64,000 nucleotides of DNA from Algibacter miyuki (lineage in GTDB: Bacteria > Bacteroidota > Bacteroidia > Flavobacteriales > Flavobacteriaceae): the NCBI RefSeq assembly GCF_030409805.1, contig NZ_JAUFQP010000013.1, positions 248,001 to 312,000 on the forward strand, given 5' to 3'. Numbering within the stretch: the first letter of the stretch is position 1; every line of letters starts with the position of its first letter. Positions 26,725 through 35,831 of this stretch are shown in pieces. The notes beneath the pieces were generated by a model. It was not told the DNA's origin. It worked only from the letters and a program-made list of their open reading frames with translations, and searched no databases. The position numbers were made by a program, and so were the translations under genes.

Positions 26725-27092
26725 TAAAGTGCATGATAGCGGTGTATATTTTACACGAATGTACTTTATTTTTTAATAGGTTTTACAAAGTGATAAAATA
26801 ATTTTTCGGCATATTAAGTTGTTGGATTTTAGCTGTTTGTGCTGGTTTTTAGTTAGCGGTTAGTCTTGAGGTTTTGTGGTACTTTAAGTCGATTATATGC
26901 ATAACTAAAAACAAAAGTTCTAATCTGTAAAATGAAGATAAAAAGAGCCATAAGTATATCATATTAAGTAAGCTTAGAGCGAGCTGTATTTTATAAGCTA
27001 ATTGAAAAATACAAGCAGGTTTTTAAAATGTCAATTGAAATTTGAAGAATACCGCCAGTTGTTGTATTTTGGCTTTCTAATCGACTCTAAAT
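26725..27092. other. non-coding gap between divergent operons
   Basis: The 368-bp stretch separates the minus-strand amidoligase operon from fabH. It has only tiny reading frames. A TATTTTGG at about 27066-27073 with TTG 20 bp upstream is the likely fabH promoter. No clear promoter for the amidoligase operon stands out. No repeats or hairpins of note. Confidence 0.5.
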
Positions 27093-28097
27093 ATGTACAA
27101 TTCAAAAATAACTGGCTTAGGTAAATACTTACCTGATAACGTGGTGACAAACGACGATTTGTCTAAGTTAATGGATACCAACGATGCTTGGGTGCAAGAA
27201 CGCACAGGTATTCAAGAACGCCGCTGGATTAAAGAAGGCACCGAAGATACCTCGGCCGTTATGGGAGCAAAAGCTGCCCGAATTGCCATAGAACGCTCCG
27301 GTTTAACCAAGGACGATATCGATTTTATTGTATTTGCTACCCTAAGTCCCGATTATTATTTCCCTGGTTGTGGTGTGCAAATTCAAGACATGCTCGATAT
27401 GCCAACCATTGGCGCTCTCGATGTGCGTAATCAATGCTCCGGCTTTGTGTATGCTATTTCTGTGGCCGACCAGTTTATTAAAACCGGCATGTACAAAAAT
27501 ATTTTGGTCATTGGAGCCGAGTATCACAGTAACGGACTCGATAAAACTACGCGAGGTCGTAGCGTAAGCGTAATTTTTGGCGATGGTGCCGGCGCCTGCG
27601 TACTTTCTCGTGAAGAAGATAACAACAAAGGTATCCTCTCCACACATTTACATAGTGAAGGTAAATATGCCGATAAATTAATAGTAGAATCCCCAAGTAT
27701 TGGCCATTGGGTTCCCGAAATTAAGGCTGCTGGAGACGACGATTTAACCTATTTTCCATACATGGATGGTCAATTCGTGTTCAAACACGCTGTGGTGCGT
27801 TTTAGCGAAGTCATCATGGAAGGGCTCGCGAAAAATGGCTTACAAAAGGAAGACATCAACATGTTAATTCCGCATCAAGCCAATTTACGTATTGCTCAAT
27901 TTATTCAGAAAAAGTTCGGATTGCAGGACGATCAAGTATTTAATAACATTCAAAAATACGGTAACACCACCGCCGCATCCGTTATTATAGCGCTTACCGA
28001 AGCCTGGGAAGAAGGCAAAATCAAACCCGGCGATAACGTCGTTTTAGCCGCCTTTGGAAGTGGTTTTACTTGGGCAAGTGCCATTATAAAATGGTAA
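27093..28097 (+). CDS. beta-ketoacyl-ACP synthase III (FabH-type)
   Basis: A 334-residue thiolase-fold enzyme that condenses acetyl-CoA (or another acyl-CoA) with malonyl-ACP. The catalytic triad is complete: C115 in RNQCSGFVYA, H261 in IPHQANLR and N291 in GNTTAAS. It is a stand-alone copy outside any fatty-acid gene cluster, so it could be a second FabH for branched or special acyl primers rather than the main one. The base composition is slightly richer in G+C than its neighbours. It ends 20 bp before repeat copy B. Confidence 0.92.
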   Translation: MYNSKITGLGKYLPDNVVTNDDLSKLMDTNDAWVQERTGIQERRWIKEGTEDTSAVMGAKAARIAIERSGLTKDDIDFIVFATLSPDYYFPGCGVQIQDMLDMPTIGALDVRNQCSGFVYAISVADQFIKTGMYKNILVIGAEYHSNGLDKTTRGRSVSVIFGDGAGACVLSREEDNNKGILSTHLHSEGKYADKLIVESPSIGHWVPEIKAAGDDDLTYFPYMDGQFVFKHAVVRFSEVIMEGLAKNGLQKEDINMLIPHQANLRIAQFIQKKFGLQDDQVFNNIQKYGNTTAASVIIALTEAWEEGKIKPGDNVVLAAFGSGFTWASAIIKW

Positions 28098-28116
28098 AAA
28101 GTTTAGAATATTAAGA

Positions 28117-28226
28117 TTTTTGGCGTTCCCTTGCAGGTCAGGCTTTCCGCTGGAAGTCCTCGCACCTCCTACGTCGGGCTGTGGGCTTTTCACTGCAATC
28201 CTTAACGCGAGCTAATCCGCTAAACA
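28117..28226 (-). repeat. interspersed repeat, copy B (short subtype)
   Basis: About 110 bp in the opposite orientation to copy A: it begins GGCGTTCCCTTGCAGGTC and ends CCTTAACGCGAGCTAATC. The gene pair around it is convergent (fabH and the pseudouridine synthase), as for copy A. Confidence 0.9.
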
Positions 28227-28306
28227 GGAGACGTACTAAAAGGTATCTAATATTTGCTGAAATTTATCGGCAACGCGAGAAAAGTATAACTGATGTAAAT
28301 ATGAAT

Positions 28307-28936
28307 TTACATATTATCCTTGGTAGCCGAATCACTCAAACTAAAAACGTCCACCGGAATAACATCACCAATTTGCATAGTATTCACCTGAATGTTTCCC
28401 ACGCGAACGCGCACTAAACGCAAGGTTGGAAATCCCACAGCCGAAGTCATTTTCCGAACCTGTCTAAACTTACCTTCGTTCAACGTTACCGAAACCCAAG
28501 ATGTTGGGCCATGTCTATCATCTCTAATTTTTTGTTGCCGTGTGGGTAAATCCGGAATGGTCTCTAATTTAAACGCTTTGCACGGTTTGGTTTGGTATTT
28601 TTTACCTTCAAAACCAATTTCAACACCTTGTTGCAGTGCCGTTATAGCTTCCGCAGAAATATCGCCATCAACCTGAGCATAATATTCTTTTTCAACCTTT
28701 TGGCTATTTACAAAATCGCTCATTTTTCCGTCAGTGGTTAAAAGTAATAAACCTTCCGATTTTTCATCCAAACGTCCGATGGCCATAATTCCTTCTGGAA
28801 AATCATGAAGTGCGCCTAGAAATTTTTTGCGTTTTTGTTGTGTAGAATTAGAGTAAAACTGACTTAAATACCCAAAGGGTTTATAAATTATGAAATGTTT
28901 ATGTTTAATAGTGTGTTCAGAATGGTTTTCGGTCAT
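28307..28936 (-). CDS. pseudouridine synthase, RluE/RsuA family
   Basis: A 209-residue enzyme with the conserved catalytic block AIGRLDEKSEGLLLLTTDG (Asp in GRLD) and KFRQVRKMTSAVGFPTLRL. It lacks an N-terminal S4 domain, and its small size points to the RluE branch, which modifies 23S rRNA (U2457 in E. coli). The specific target here is inferred. It is downstream of topoisomerase III, 19 bp after its ATG side with the two genes running in the same direction only if transcribed from a shared upstream promoter; topB stops at 28956, 20 bp before this start, so they are likely an operon. Confidence 0.9.
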   Translation of the reverse strand: MTENHSEHTIKHKHFIIYKPFGYLSQFYSNSTQQKRKKFLGALHDFPEGIMAIGRLDEKSEGLLLLTTDGKMSDFVNSQKVEKEYYAQVDGDISAEAITALQQGVEIGFEGKKYQTKPCKAFKLETIPDLPTRQQKIRDDRHGPTSWVSVTLNEGKFRQVRKMTSAVGFPTLRLVRVRVGNIQVNTMQIGDVIPVDVFSLSDSATKDNM

Positions 28937-28955
28937 TTTAATAAAATAATACGAT

Positions 28956-31271
28956 TTACAATTCTCCTTTCAGAATACGATACACTAGCGCTTTCGTTGG
29001 CGTTTGCCCGTTAATTTTAGATTTAACCGTATCAAAGGTCATTTTAAAATCGCAACCCGATTTATACGCGCTACACCCATAAGCTGTTTTTCCTTTCATA
29101 ACCTTGCCTGTGTTACATTTTGGGCAAGTTAATTTATCATCGTCTGGTTGCGCTGTTTGGGGTTTGGTTTTCGTTTTGGCTTTTACTTTTGGTTCTAGTT
29201 TCAGTTTAAAATCGTCATCAAAACGAAGTAAACCTTCCACCGTTCCAGCATCGGTTTTAAAACCTTTTAAATTCACTGTAGATCCTTTTTGAAGTAAGCG
29301 TATAAATTGCTTTTCAGAAATTTTCTTTTCACCAAAACTAAAAGGTAATACAAATTTACAGCCGTCTTTATAAGCACTGCAACCGTAAGCTGTTTTTCCT
29401 TTTAAGAGTTGTCCTTTTTTACATTTCGGACAAACCTCTGCCATAATTCCGGCTTGCTTTTTCACCGTCGCTTTTGCGGCTCGGCTTTTTACCACATTGG
29501 CTTGCGAAATATTGGCACGTTTGGTTTCGCTTCGCACTTCGTAAACCAAAGCATCTACCATGCGTTTCATGTTTTTTATAAACGCACCTGCGCTATAAGT
29601 GCCTTTTTCAATATCTTTTAATTGTTTCTCCCAAGAACCTGTAAGTTCGGCAGATTTCAACAATTCATTCTGGATGGTGTCAATTAGCAAAATACCCGTA
29701 ACAGTCGGCAATACTTGCTTTTTGTTTCGTTTTATGTATTTTCTTTTAAAAAGTGTTTCAATAATATTGGCTCGTGTTGATGGTCGGCCAATACCGTTTT
29801 CTTTCATTAAATCTCGTAATTCTTCATCGTCTACCTGCTTACCTGCCGTTTCCATAGCACGTAACAAAGTAGCCTCTGTAAACTGGTTTGGCGGTTTGGT
29901 TTCCTTTTCTAAAAATGAAGGTTCGTGCGGGCCTTTTTCTCCTTTAACAAAGGTTGGTAAAATACCCGATTCTTTTTCTTTCGCATTCGGGTTTTCAAAA
30001 ACAACACGCCAACCTTTTTCTAAAATTTCTTTTCCTGTAGTTTTAAAAACAACATCGGCTGCATTACCTAAAACCGTAGTGTTTGATACAATACATTCAT
30101 CATAAAAAACCGCAATAAAGCGCTTGGTTATAATATCGTAAACCTGTTGTTGGTTGTACTGTAAATTAATTTGAATCCCGGTTGGAATAATAGCGTGGTG
30201 ATCGGTTACTTTTTTATCGTTAAAAACCTTAGTCGATTTTTTTATTTTCTTCCCTAAAAGCGGTTCTGTTAAAGCGGCATAACTGGTTAGTTTTTGCAAT
30301 ATACCAGCGACTTTAGGATAGACATCATTTGGTAAAAAAGTGGTATCTACTCTAGGGTAAGTTACTACTTTTTGTTCGTACAATTTCTGAACAATTTTCA
30401 ACGTTTCATCTGCCGAAAACCCAAACTTGGTATTGCAATATACCTGTAGTCCGGTTAAATCGAATAATTTTGGCGCATATTCCTTGCCTTTCTTTTTGGT
30501 AGTCGATTGTATTTCAAACTCGCTTTCCTTTACTTTATTAGCCATAGCTTCACCATCTTCTTTTTTAAGAAAACGGCCTTCTTCATAACTAAAAAGGGTT
30601 TCGCGATATAGGGTTTGTAATTCCCAATAGGGTTGAGGTTTAAAGTTTTCAATATCTTTAAATCGGCCAACAACCATGGCTAATGTTGGTGTTTGCACAC
30701 GCCCAACCGATAATACTTGTTTGTAGCCACCGTGTTTTACGGTATATAATCGGGTGGCATTCATACCTAAAAGCCAATCGCCAATGGCTCTAGAAAATCC
30801 AGCATAATATAAATTATCGTAATCTTCCGAAGGTTTTAAATTCTGAAATCCTTCTTTTATGGCTTCTGTAGTTAAAGAGGAAATCCATAAACGTTGTACT
30901 TTACCTTTATATTCGGCCTCGTTCATCACCCAACGTTGAATAAGTTCTCCTTCTTGCCCAGCATCCCCACAGTTTATAACCACATCGGCTTTATCAAATA
31001 AACTTTTTACAATTCTAAATTGCTTCTGGATACCATCATTTGCGACTACTTTAGTCTCAAATTTTTCTGGTAGCATGGGTAAATTATTTAAATCCCAACT
31101 TTTCCAATAGGGCTTATAATCATTGGGTTCTTTCAATGTGCATAAGTGTCCAAAGGTGTATGTAACTGCATAACCATTACCTTCGTAATAGCCATCACGT
31201 TTAGTGTTCGCTCCTAAAACAGTAGCAATTTCGCGGGCAACACTTGGTTTTTCAGCTATACAGACTTTCAC
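28956..31271 (-). CDS. topB: DNA topoisomerase III
   Basis: A 771-residue type IA topoisomerase. The Toprim domain shows KVCIAEKPSVAREIATVLG and DAGQEGELIQRW; the catalytic tyrosine is Y305 in VVTYPRVDTTFLP. The C-terminus has two zinc-ribbon-like modules, each of the form CPKC..GK..KGKTAYGCSAY..GC, near 620-660 and 715-750. It cuts and rejoins single strands to resolve recombination or replication intermediates. A basic linker joins the core and the zinc modules. The histidine kinase gene lies divergently upstream. Confidence 0.95.
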   Translation of the reverse strand: MKVCIAEKPSVAREIATVLGANTKRDGYYEGNGYAVTYTFGHLCTLKEPNDYKPYWKSWDLNNLPMLPEKFETKVVANDGIQKQFRIVKSLFDKADVVINCGDAGQEGELIQRWVMNEAEYKGKVQRLWISSLTTEAIKEGFQNLKPSEDYDNLYYAGFSRAIGDWLLGMNATRLYTVKHGGYKQVLSVGRVQTPTLAMVVGRFKDIENFKPQPYWELQTLYRETLFSYEEGRFLKKEDGEAMANKVKESEFEIQSTTKKKGKEYAPKLFDLTGLQVYCNTKFGFSADETLKIVQKLYEQKVVTYPRVDTTFLPNDVYPKVAGILQKLTSYAALTEPLLGKKIKKSTKVFNDKKVTDHHAIIPTGIQINLQYNQQQVYDIITKRFIAVFYDECIVSNTTVLGNAADVVFKTTGKEILEKGWRVVFENPNAKEKESGILPTFVKGEKGPHEPSFLEKETKPPNQFTEATLLRAMETAGKQVDDEELRDLMKENGIGRPSTRANIIETLFKRKYIKRNKKQVLPTVTGILLIDTIQNELLKSAELTGSWEKQLKDIEKGTYSAGAFIKNMKRMVDALVYEVRSETKRANISQANVVKSRAAKATVKKQAGIMAEVCPKCKKGQLLKGKTAYGCSAYKDGCKFVLPFSFGEKKISEKQFIRLLQKGSTVNLKGFKTDAGTVEGLLRFDDDFKLKLEPKVKAKTKTKPQTAQPDDDKLTCPKCNTGKVMKGKTAYGCSAYKSGCDFKMTFDTVKSKINGQTPTKALVYRILKGEL

Positions 31272-31484
31272 GTATTGGGGTTTAAAATAGAGGGTGCAAA
31301 ATAAGAATTTTGGGGCGTATATAAACCAGGATTTGTTAGGAGTTATTAACGATTTTTAAATCTCTGGATAATGATAAATTTATTCGAGTTTTCTTATAAA
31401 TCGCTATTATTTAGTTGGTTATTTTTTTGAATTGCATTTGTGTAGCTAAAGTAATACTTGGCTTTTTCAAAAAAGTTGGCAAAT

Positions 31485-31498
31485 CCCTGTATTCGGGG
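31485..31498. promoter_or_regulatory. GC-box operator candidate before kinase gene
   Basis: CCCTGTATTCGGGG lies in an AT-rich gap, 23 bp before the TACATTTG promoter box. A close relative, CCCTGTTTTCAGGG, lies at 34476 upstream of the membrane-protein gene, where CCAAATACGGGG is again 23 bp before TACATTTG. Confidence 0.55.
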
Positions 31499-31521
31499 GT
31501 GGTTATGCTTTGGGCAATTCC

Positions 31522-31529
31522 TACATTTG
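31522..31529 (+). promoter_or_regulatory. -7 element of kinase operon
   Basis: TACATTTG ends three bases before the ATG at 31533. A start 3-5 bases downstream of the box would yield a leaderless mRNA. No TTG stands at the right distance, consistent with an activated promoter. Confidence 0.6.
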
Positions 31530-31532
31530 CAA

Positions 31533-33641
31533 ATGCCTTTTAATTTAAAATTTATTATTGCATTTCTCATTTTATGCTGTACCACTGTGTGTATGGCACA
31601 AACGGCGGGGTCTGTTCAGTTAGAAAACGAAAAGGTCGATTCACTTTTTTACTATTTTAATAATGGAGCCGATAAAAAAGCGTACCAAGCATCTCATCAT
31701 ATTTTACGCCACATAAAAAGCAATAAAGCTATTGCCAATGCCAATTTATTATTGGCGCATTACCATAATAAATATGCGGCCATAGATTCTTCTATTTATT
31801 ACACCAACCAAGCGCTTAAACATAAAAGTGTTGTAAACGACTCTTTAGGGGCTCGGCTTACTATATTGGCTTACCAACTATTGGCTATTAATAATAAAGA
31901 TAAAGGGTTGTTTCATGAAAGTAAAAAATGGCATTTAAAAGGTATTGAATTAAGTGAAAAGCATCATGAAACCAATCTGTATTATTCGCATTTGCACGGG
32001 TTAGCAAGCACTTATATTGCGCTAAATAAAACGACAGAAGCTTTAGGTATTTTTAAAGATTGTATTAAAAACTCTAAAGATCCAGAAATTATTTTAGGAA
32101 GTTATATCAATTTAGGATCCATATATTCTTCGTTATATCAGTATAAATTATCGAATACTTATTTGCAAAAAGCTAAAACGATTTGTGAGAGAAATACGCA
32201 CGACAAACAAGCTTTAATAAGTATTCTTATAAATATAGGTGATAATTATTTGAATAATGGCGACATCAATAAAGCCCTGTACACTTATGAAGACGCGAAA
32301 ACGGAAAGTCGTAAAAATAAGTTAGTCAATTTGGAACTTATTTTAGATGATAAAATTGGCACTGTTTTATACAATGAAAATAGAAACGAAGAAGCACTTT
32401 TAATTTATGCAAGTGCTTTAACAAAAGCGATGGGCTTGGGTGTATTAAATATCCAAATGCATAGTTATATGATGTTGGAGAAAATTTCGGCAAGGCGAAA
32501 CGATTATAAAAACGCGTATATCTACGGCGAGCGCTATAATGAGATAAAAGACTCTATTGATAATTTACAAAAGGAAAAAGAAATTAACCAATTAGAAATG
32601 AAGTTTGAAACACTTCAGAAGGAAAAAACCATAAAATTATTAAAAATAGAAAACTTAAATAAGAGTTTAAATATTAAGAATAAAGATGCCGATATAGAAA
32701 AATACAAACTTCAGGAAGCTATTATTGCAAAGCAAAATGAAAATCGGGTTTTACAATTACAAAACGGTGTTGAGAAACGTAAAAACGAAATTGCTTTACT
32801 TAAAGAAAAAGAGCAATTAAAGGCATTGGAGTTAGATAGAGAAAAGACGATAAAATATATTGTTCTGGTGGCGTTTTTCATTTTATTGGTGCCCACGGTT
32901 GGTCTTTTAATTATTTATTATCAAAAATTACAAGCCCAAGGTTTGCTTAATTTAAAAGAAAAAGAAATTAATGCCCAACGAGTGAGTTCCTTAAAAAAAG
33001 ATCAAGAAATAAAACTGATTAAAGCTTCTATTCGCGGTCAAGACCATGAACGAAAAAAGATAGCTCAAGAAATGCACGATAGCATTGGTGGAAATTTGGC
33101 AGCTATAAAATTGCAATTCAGTCAGCTTGCTAATCATCCGGATAAAGTCAATTTAATTTATAGTCAATTAGATGATACTTACGAACAAGTACGAAATTTA
33201 TCGCATAATTTACTACCAAAAAAAATAAGAGAAAACGATTTTGTATCCTTAATTAACGAATACATAAACACCGTGCAAGAAGCCAGTAATATTGCCATAC
33301 AGGTTTCTTTTTATGATGAAGATAAAATTAATGAGTTGGATAAAATATTACAAAATGAGTTGTTTTCCATTTTTCAGGAACTCACTACCAACACGCTAAA
33401 ATACGCTAATGCCACAGCAATAGACATACAGCTCGATTTATTAAACGCCTGCCTGTTTTTTGTTTATGAAGATAACGGCGATGGTTTTGATGTCTCGCAA
33501 ACCACATTGGGTATTGGGCTAACAAATATAAAAAGTAGAGTAGAAAATTATAAAGGGATTATTCATATTGATGCAAGCCCAAACCGTGGCACTAATATCA
33601 ATATAGAAATCCCTATAGAAAACCATACAAATGAAGCATAA
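31533..33641 (+). CDS. TPR-type sensor histidine kinase
   Basis: A 702-residue sensor kinase. A signal peptide (MPFNLKFIIAFLILCCTTVCMAQ) is followed by a periplasmic TPR region (about 30-330), a coiled-coil stretch (about 345-440), one membrane helix (TIKYIVLVAFFILLVPTVGLLIIYY) and a cytoplasmic kinase of the NarX/DegS type: phospho-acceptor His in ERKKIAQEMHDSIGG, then HATPase boxes ELTTNTLKYANAT and DNGDGFD. The frame is open to 31458, but the ATG at 31533 starts the signal peptide. It overlaps the response-regulator gene by 11 bp, so the pair is translationally coupled. Confidence 0.93.
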   Translation: MPFNLKFIIAFLILCCTTVCMAQTAGSVQLENEKVDSLFYYFNNGADKKAYQASHHILRHIKSNKAIANANLLLAHYHNKYAAIDSSIYYTNQALKHKSVVNDSLGARLTILAYQLLAINNKDKGLFHESKKWHLKGIELSEKHHETNLYYSHLHGLASTYIALNKTTEALGIFKDCIKNSKDPEIILGSYINLGSIYSSLYQYKLSNTYLQKAKTICERNTHDKQALISILINIGDNYLNNGDINKALYTYEDAKTESRKNKLVNLELILDDKIGTVLYNENRNEEALLIYASALTKAMGLGVLNIQMHSYMMLEKISARRNDYKNAYIYGERYNEIKDSIDNLQKEKEINQLEMKFETLQKEKTIKLLKIENLNKSLNIKNKDADIEKYKLQEAIIAKQNENRVLQLQNGVEKRKNEIALLKEKEQLKALELDREKTIKYIVLVAFFILLVPTVGLLIIYYQKLQAQGLLNLKEKEINAQRVSSLKKDQEIKLIKASIRGQDHERKKIAQEMHDSIGGNLAAIKLQFSQLANHPDKVNLIYSQLDDTYEQVRNLSHNLLPKKIRENDFVSLINEYINTVQEASNIAIQVSFYDEDKINELDKILQNELFSIFQELTTNTLKYANATAIDIQLDLLNACLFFVYEDNGDGFDVSQTTLGIGLTNIKSRVENYKGIIHIDASPNRGTNINIEIPIENHTNEA

Positions 33642-34275
33642 CCTAATTATAGCAGACGATCATAAAATGTTTTTAGATGGCTTATTAAGCATTCTTAAAA
33701 CAGAAAGTAATTACAATATTTTGTTTACCGCAAAGCACGGTGGCCATGTTAAAAAATATATATCTATAAATACTGAAGAAAGAATAGACCTTGTAATTAC
33801 CGATGTTACCATGCCTGAAGTGGATGGTATAGCGCTAAATAAATGGATAAAAGAAACCTCGAGCAGTATAAAAACGCTAGTGGTAAGCATGCACAATACT
33901 CCGGAAATTATAGATAATCTTATTGAAAGTAATGTGGATGGCTATCTTCAGAAAAACGCGCAAAAGGAAGAGTTTCTAAAGGCTATAGAAACTATTTTAG
34001 GTGGCGAAAAATATTTTTCTTCAGAAATAAAAGACATCTATCTGAAAAACAAATTTGAAAAAAATAAAGAAAAGGAAATTAAACTCACCAAACGTGAGGT
34101 TGAAGTAATTTCGTTAATTGCTGAAGAGTTTACAACTCAAGAAATTGCCGATCAGCTTTTTTTAAGTAAACACACCATAGAAAGTTACCGTAAAAACTTA
34201 ATTACAAAACTGAATGTTAGAAATCTTGCTGGTCTTACCAAATACGCCATAAAAAAAGGTTACGTATCTTCTTAA
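33631..34275 (+). CDS. LuxR-type response regulator
   Basis: A 214-residue NarL-family regulator and cognate partner of the kinase. The receiver domain has D9/D10, phospho-acceptor D58 (ITDVTMPEVDG), SMHN and the LQKNA turn; the C-terminal helix-turn-helix reads LTKREVEVISLIAEEFTTQEIADQLFLSKHTIESYRKNL. Likely binds the GC-box sites at 31485 and 34476-34513, which flank its own operon and the next locus (inference). Followed by a terminator. Confidence 0.95.
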   Translation: MKHNLIIADDHKMFLDGLLSILKTESNYNILFTAKHGGHVKKYISINTEERIDLVITDVTMPEVDGIALNKWIKETSSSIKTLVVSMHNTPEIIDNLIESNVDGYLQKNAQKEEFLKAIETILGGEKYFSSEIKDIYLKNKFEKNKEKEIKLTKREVEVISLIAEEFTTQEIADQLFLSKHTIESYRKNLITKLNVRNLAGLTKYAIKKGYVSS

Positions 34276-34303
34276 ATTACAAAATAAATCATCATTCATA
34301 TAA

Positions 34304-34334
34304 AGGCTCCTTAATTTAGGGAGTCTTTTTTTTT
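34304..34334 (+). terminator. terminator of kinase/regulator operon
   Basis: AGGCTCC pairs with GGGAGTCT, with a G-T pair, followed by nine Ts. Confidence 0.8.
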
Positions 34335-34475
34335 GTAAAAATCTTCATTTAGCTGTTAATGAGGATGTCTTTATTCTAATGGCGCTAATTTTTGGCGTTT
34401 TAACCTAACAAACAGAATAATATTAAAACGCCTCGTTTCATTGTATCTTGATTTTTAGTGTTTTACGTTGAAACA

Positions 34476-34513
34476 CCCTGTTTTCAGGGTATTCGTTTTC
34501 ACCAAATACGGGG
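34476..34513. promoter_or_regulatory. GC-box operator candidates before 34644 gene
   Basis: CCCTGTTTTCAGGG (34476-34489) is followed by CCAAATACGGGG (34502-34513). The second stands exactly 23 bp before TACATTTG at 34537, the same distance as the GC-box at 31485 from its TACATTTG. The rest of the 368-bp gap (34276-34643) is AT-rich and without reading frames; AAATACGG recurs at about 34552. Confidence 0.55.
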
Positions 34514-34536
34514 TTATTCTAAGGTGTGTATTGCTA

Positions 34537-34544
34537 TACATTTG
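34537..34544 (+). promoter_or_regulatory. -7 element of membrane-protein/SIMPL/LipL32-like locus
   Basis: TACATTTG, identical to the kinase box. It would give a leader of about 95 bases before the ATG at 34644. Confidence 0.55.
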
Positions 34545-34643
34545 TACCAGGAAATACGGCACACCACAAGTTAAAACATAAAAAAGCTTTGGGTGTTATT
34601 CAAAAAAAACAAATAAAAAACAACCATTAAAAAAAACAACATT

Positions 34644-35063
34644 ATGACTTTCGGAATTACATTAATCTTATTAAGTATCATCGCAGTACCTTCTTTATTA
34701 TTATCAAAAAAACCTAACGCAAAAGAACTTCTAGAAAAAATTGAGCCTTATCAAGGTTGGATCGGACTTATTTTGTGTTTCTACGGCGTTTGGGGTATTA
34801 TTTTTTCAATATTAAACTTAGGCTGGATTACAACATTCCCAATTTGGTGGGCCACTTTATTAGCAGGAAGTGCTGTGCAAGCCGTTTTAGGTTTCATGCT
34901 AGGCTTTAGCTTAATTAACAAACTGGTTTTATCTAAAAACGAAGCTGCTAAAGAAAAGGCTATGGTTCTTAGAGAAAAACTAGCGCCAAAACAAGGGAAG
35001 TTAGGAATCGTAGGTCTATTTGTAGGCGCCTGGATGATTGTTGCTTCTATCTTATTCTTTTAA
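34644..35063 (+). CDS. small membrane protein, unknown function
   Basis: A 139-residue inner-membrane protein with four predicted helices: about 4-20, 37-57, 63-90 and 118-138; the two halves both contain a GxxGLxxxxxGxW-like helix ([30 protein letters not shown]), so an internal repeat is likely. I cannot name the family. It starts the short gene series 34644-36512, 31 bp before the SIMPL-like gene, and follows the GC-box promoter. Confidence 0.75.
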   Translation: MTFGITLILLSIIAVPSLLLSKKPNAKELLEKIEPYQGWIGLILCFYGVWGIIFSILNLGWITTFPIWWATLLAGSAVQAVLGFMLGFSLINKLVLSKNEAAKEKAMVLREKLAPKQGKLGIVGLFVGAWMIVASILFF

Positions 35064-35093
35064 TTAAAACACACTAAAAAAAATCAAATTATT

Positions 35094-35711
35094 ATGAAAA
35101 AATTTATCCTATTCGCAGCATTATTATTCACGTTGCCATTTATCGCACAAGAACATAAAAATACCATTACCGTTATTGGTGAAACAAAAAAAACAGTACA
35201 AGAGAGTGGTTATACCGTTTTAATCGGGTTGCAACAAGTTATTTATCATGGCGGACAACAAGAGGTGGAGGCTACATCTTTAGCTGATGTAACAAAAAAC
35301 TACGCCGATAAACTGGCCGACTTAAGAATTGATTTTAGCCGATTCCGAAGAAACACATATTACGAATTAGCGATGTCTTACAGTCAAAACAGAGAATCTG
35401 CTTACTATAGTTTTACAACGGATGATATAGAAGAAGTGAGAAAAATTATTCAACTTAATTTGGCAGGGATGACTATTGTATATAACGAAGTATTGGCTAA
35501 AGAATTGACTAACGACCAGTTGGTAGAGCTTTCTGAAGCAGCTATAGCTAATGCTAAATTAAAAGCAAAAGCAATTGCTAAAAAAATGAATAAAACGGTT
35601 GGTGATATTGTAAATATATCAGACTCAAATACTAACGAACAGTATATTCAAAATTATGGGATAATCACAACGCAGCCTTATGATGTAACCGTAGTATTCG
35701 AGCTTAATTAA
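35094..35711 (+). CDS. secreted SIMPL/DUF541-like protein
   Basis: A 205-residue secreted protein with a signal peptide (MKKFILFAALLFTLPFIAQ). The mature part starts with TITVIGETKKTVQESGYTV and ends with a helix rich in AKAKAIAKKMNKTVGDIVNISD, the usual pattern of SIMPL (DUF541) proteins, although the similarity is moderate. Family members are periplasmic or surface proteins of uncertain role. It is 31 bp after the membrane protein and 120 bp before the LipL32-like gene, so at least the first two are co-transcribed. Confidence 0.75.
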   Translation: MKKFILFAALLFTLPFIAQEHKNTITVIGETKKTVQESGYTVLIGLQQVIYHGGQQEVEATSLADVTKNYADKLADLRIDFSRFRRNTYYELAMSYSQNRESAYYSFTTDDIEEVRKIIQLNLAGMTIVYNEVLAKELTNDQLVELSEAAIANAKLKAKAIAKKMNKTVGDIVNISDSNTNEQYIQNYGIITTQPYDVTVVFELN

Positions 35712-35831
35712 ATATTAAAAAAATAAAAATTCAGTAAGGTTTTTCGGTATTAAGCCTGTATTATTTAACTACTTTCGCCGCCCTTAAAAAAATTAAAGGA
35801 TGTCTATAATTAACAAATTCAAACAAAAATC

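Noticed and set aside
28181..28417. 78-codon plus-strand reading frame after fabH
   Set aside because: It runs through interspersed repeat copy B and then opposite the pseudouridine synthase gene; the peptide is repeat-derived.
31485..31510. TTGGCAAATCCC at about 31476 as a sigma-54 promoter
   Set aside because: The -12 GC element is missing at the required 12-base step; the TACATTTG box explains the start better.
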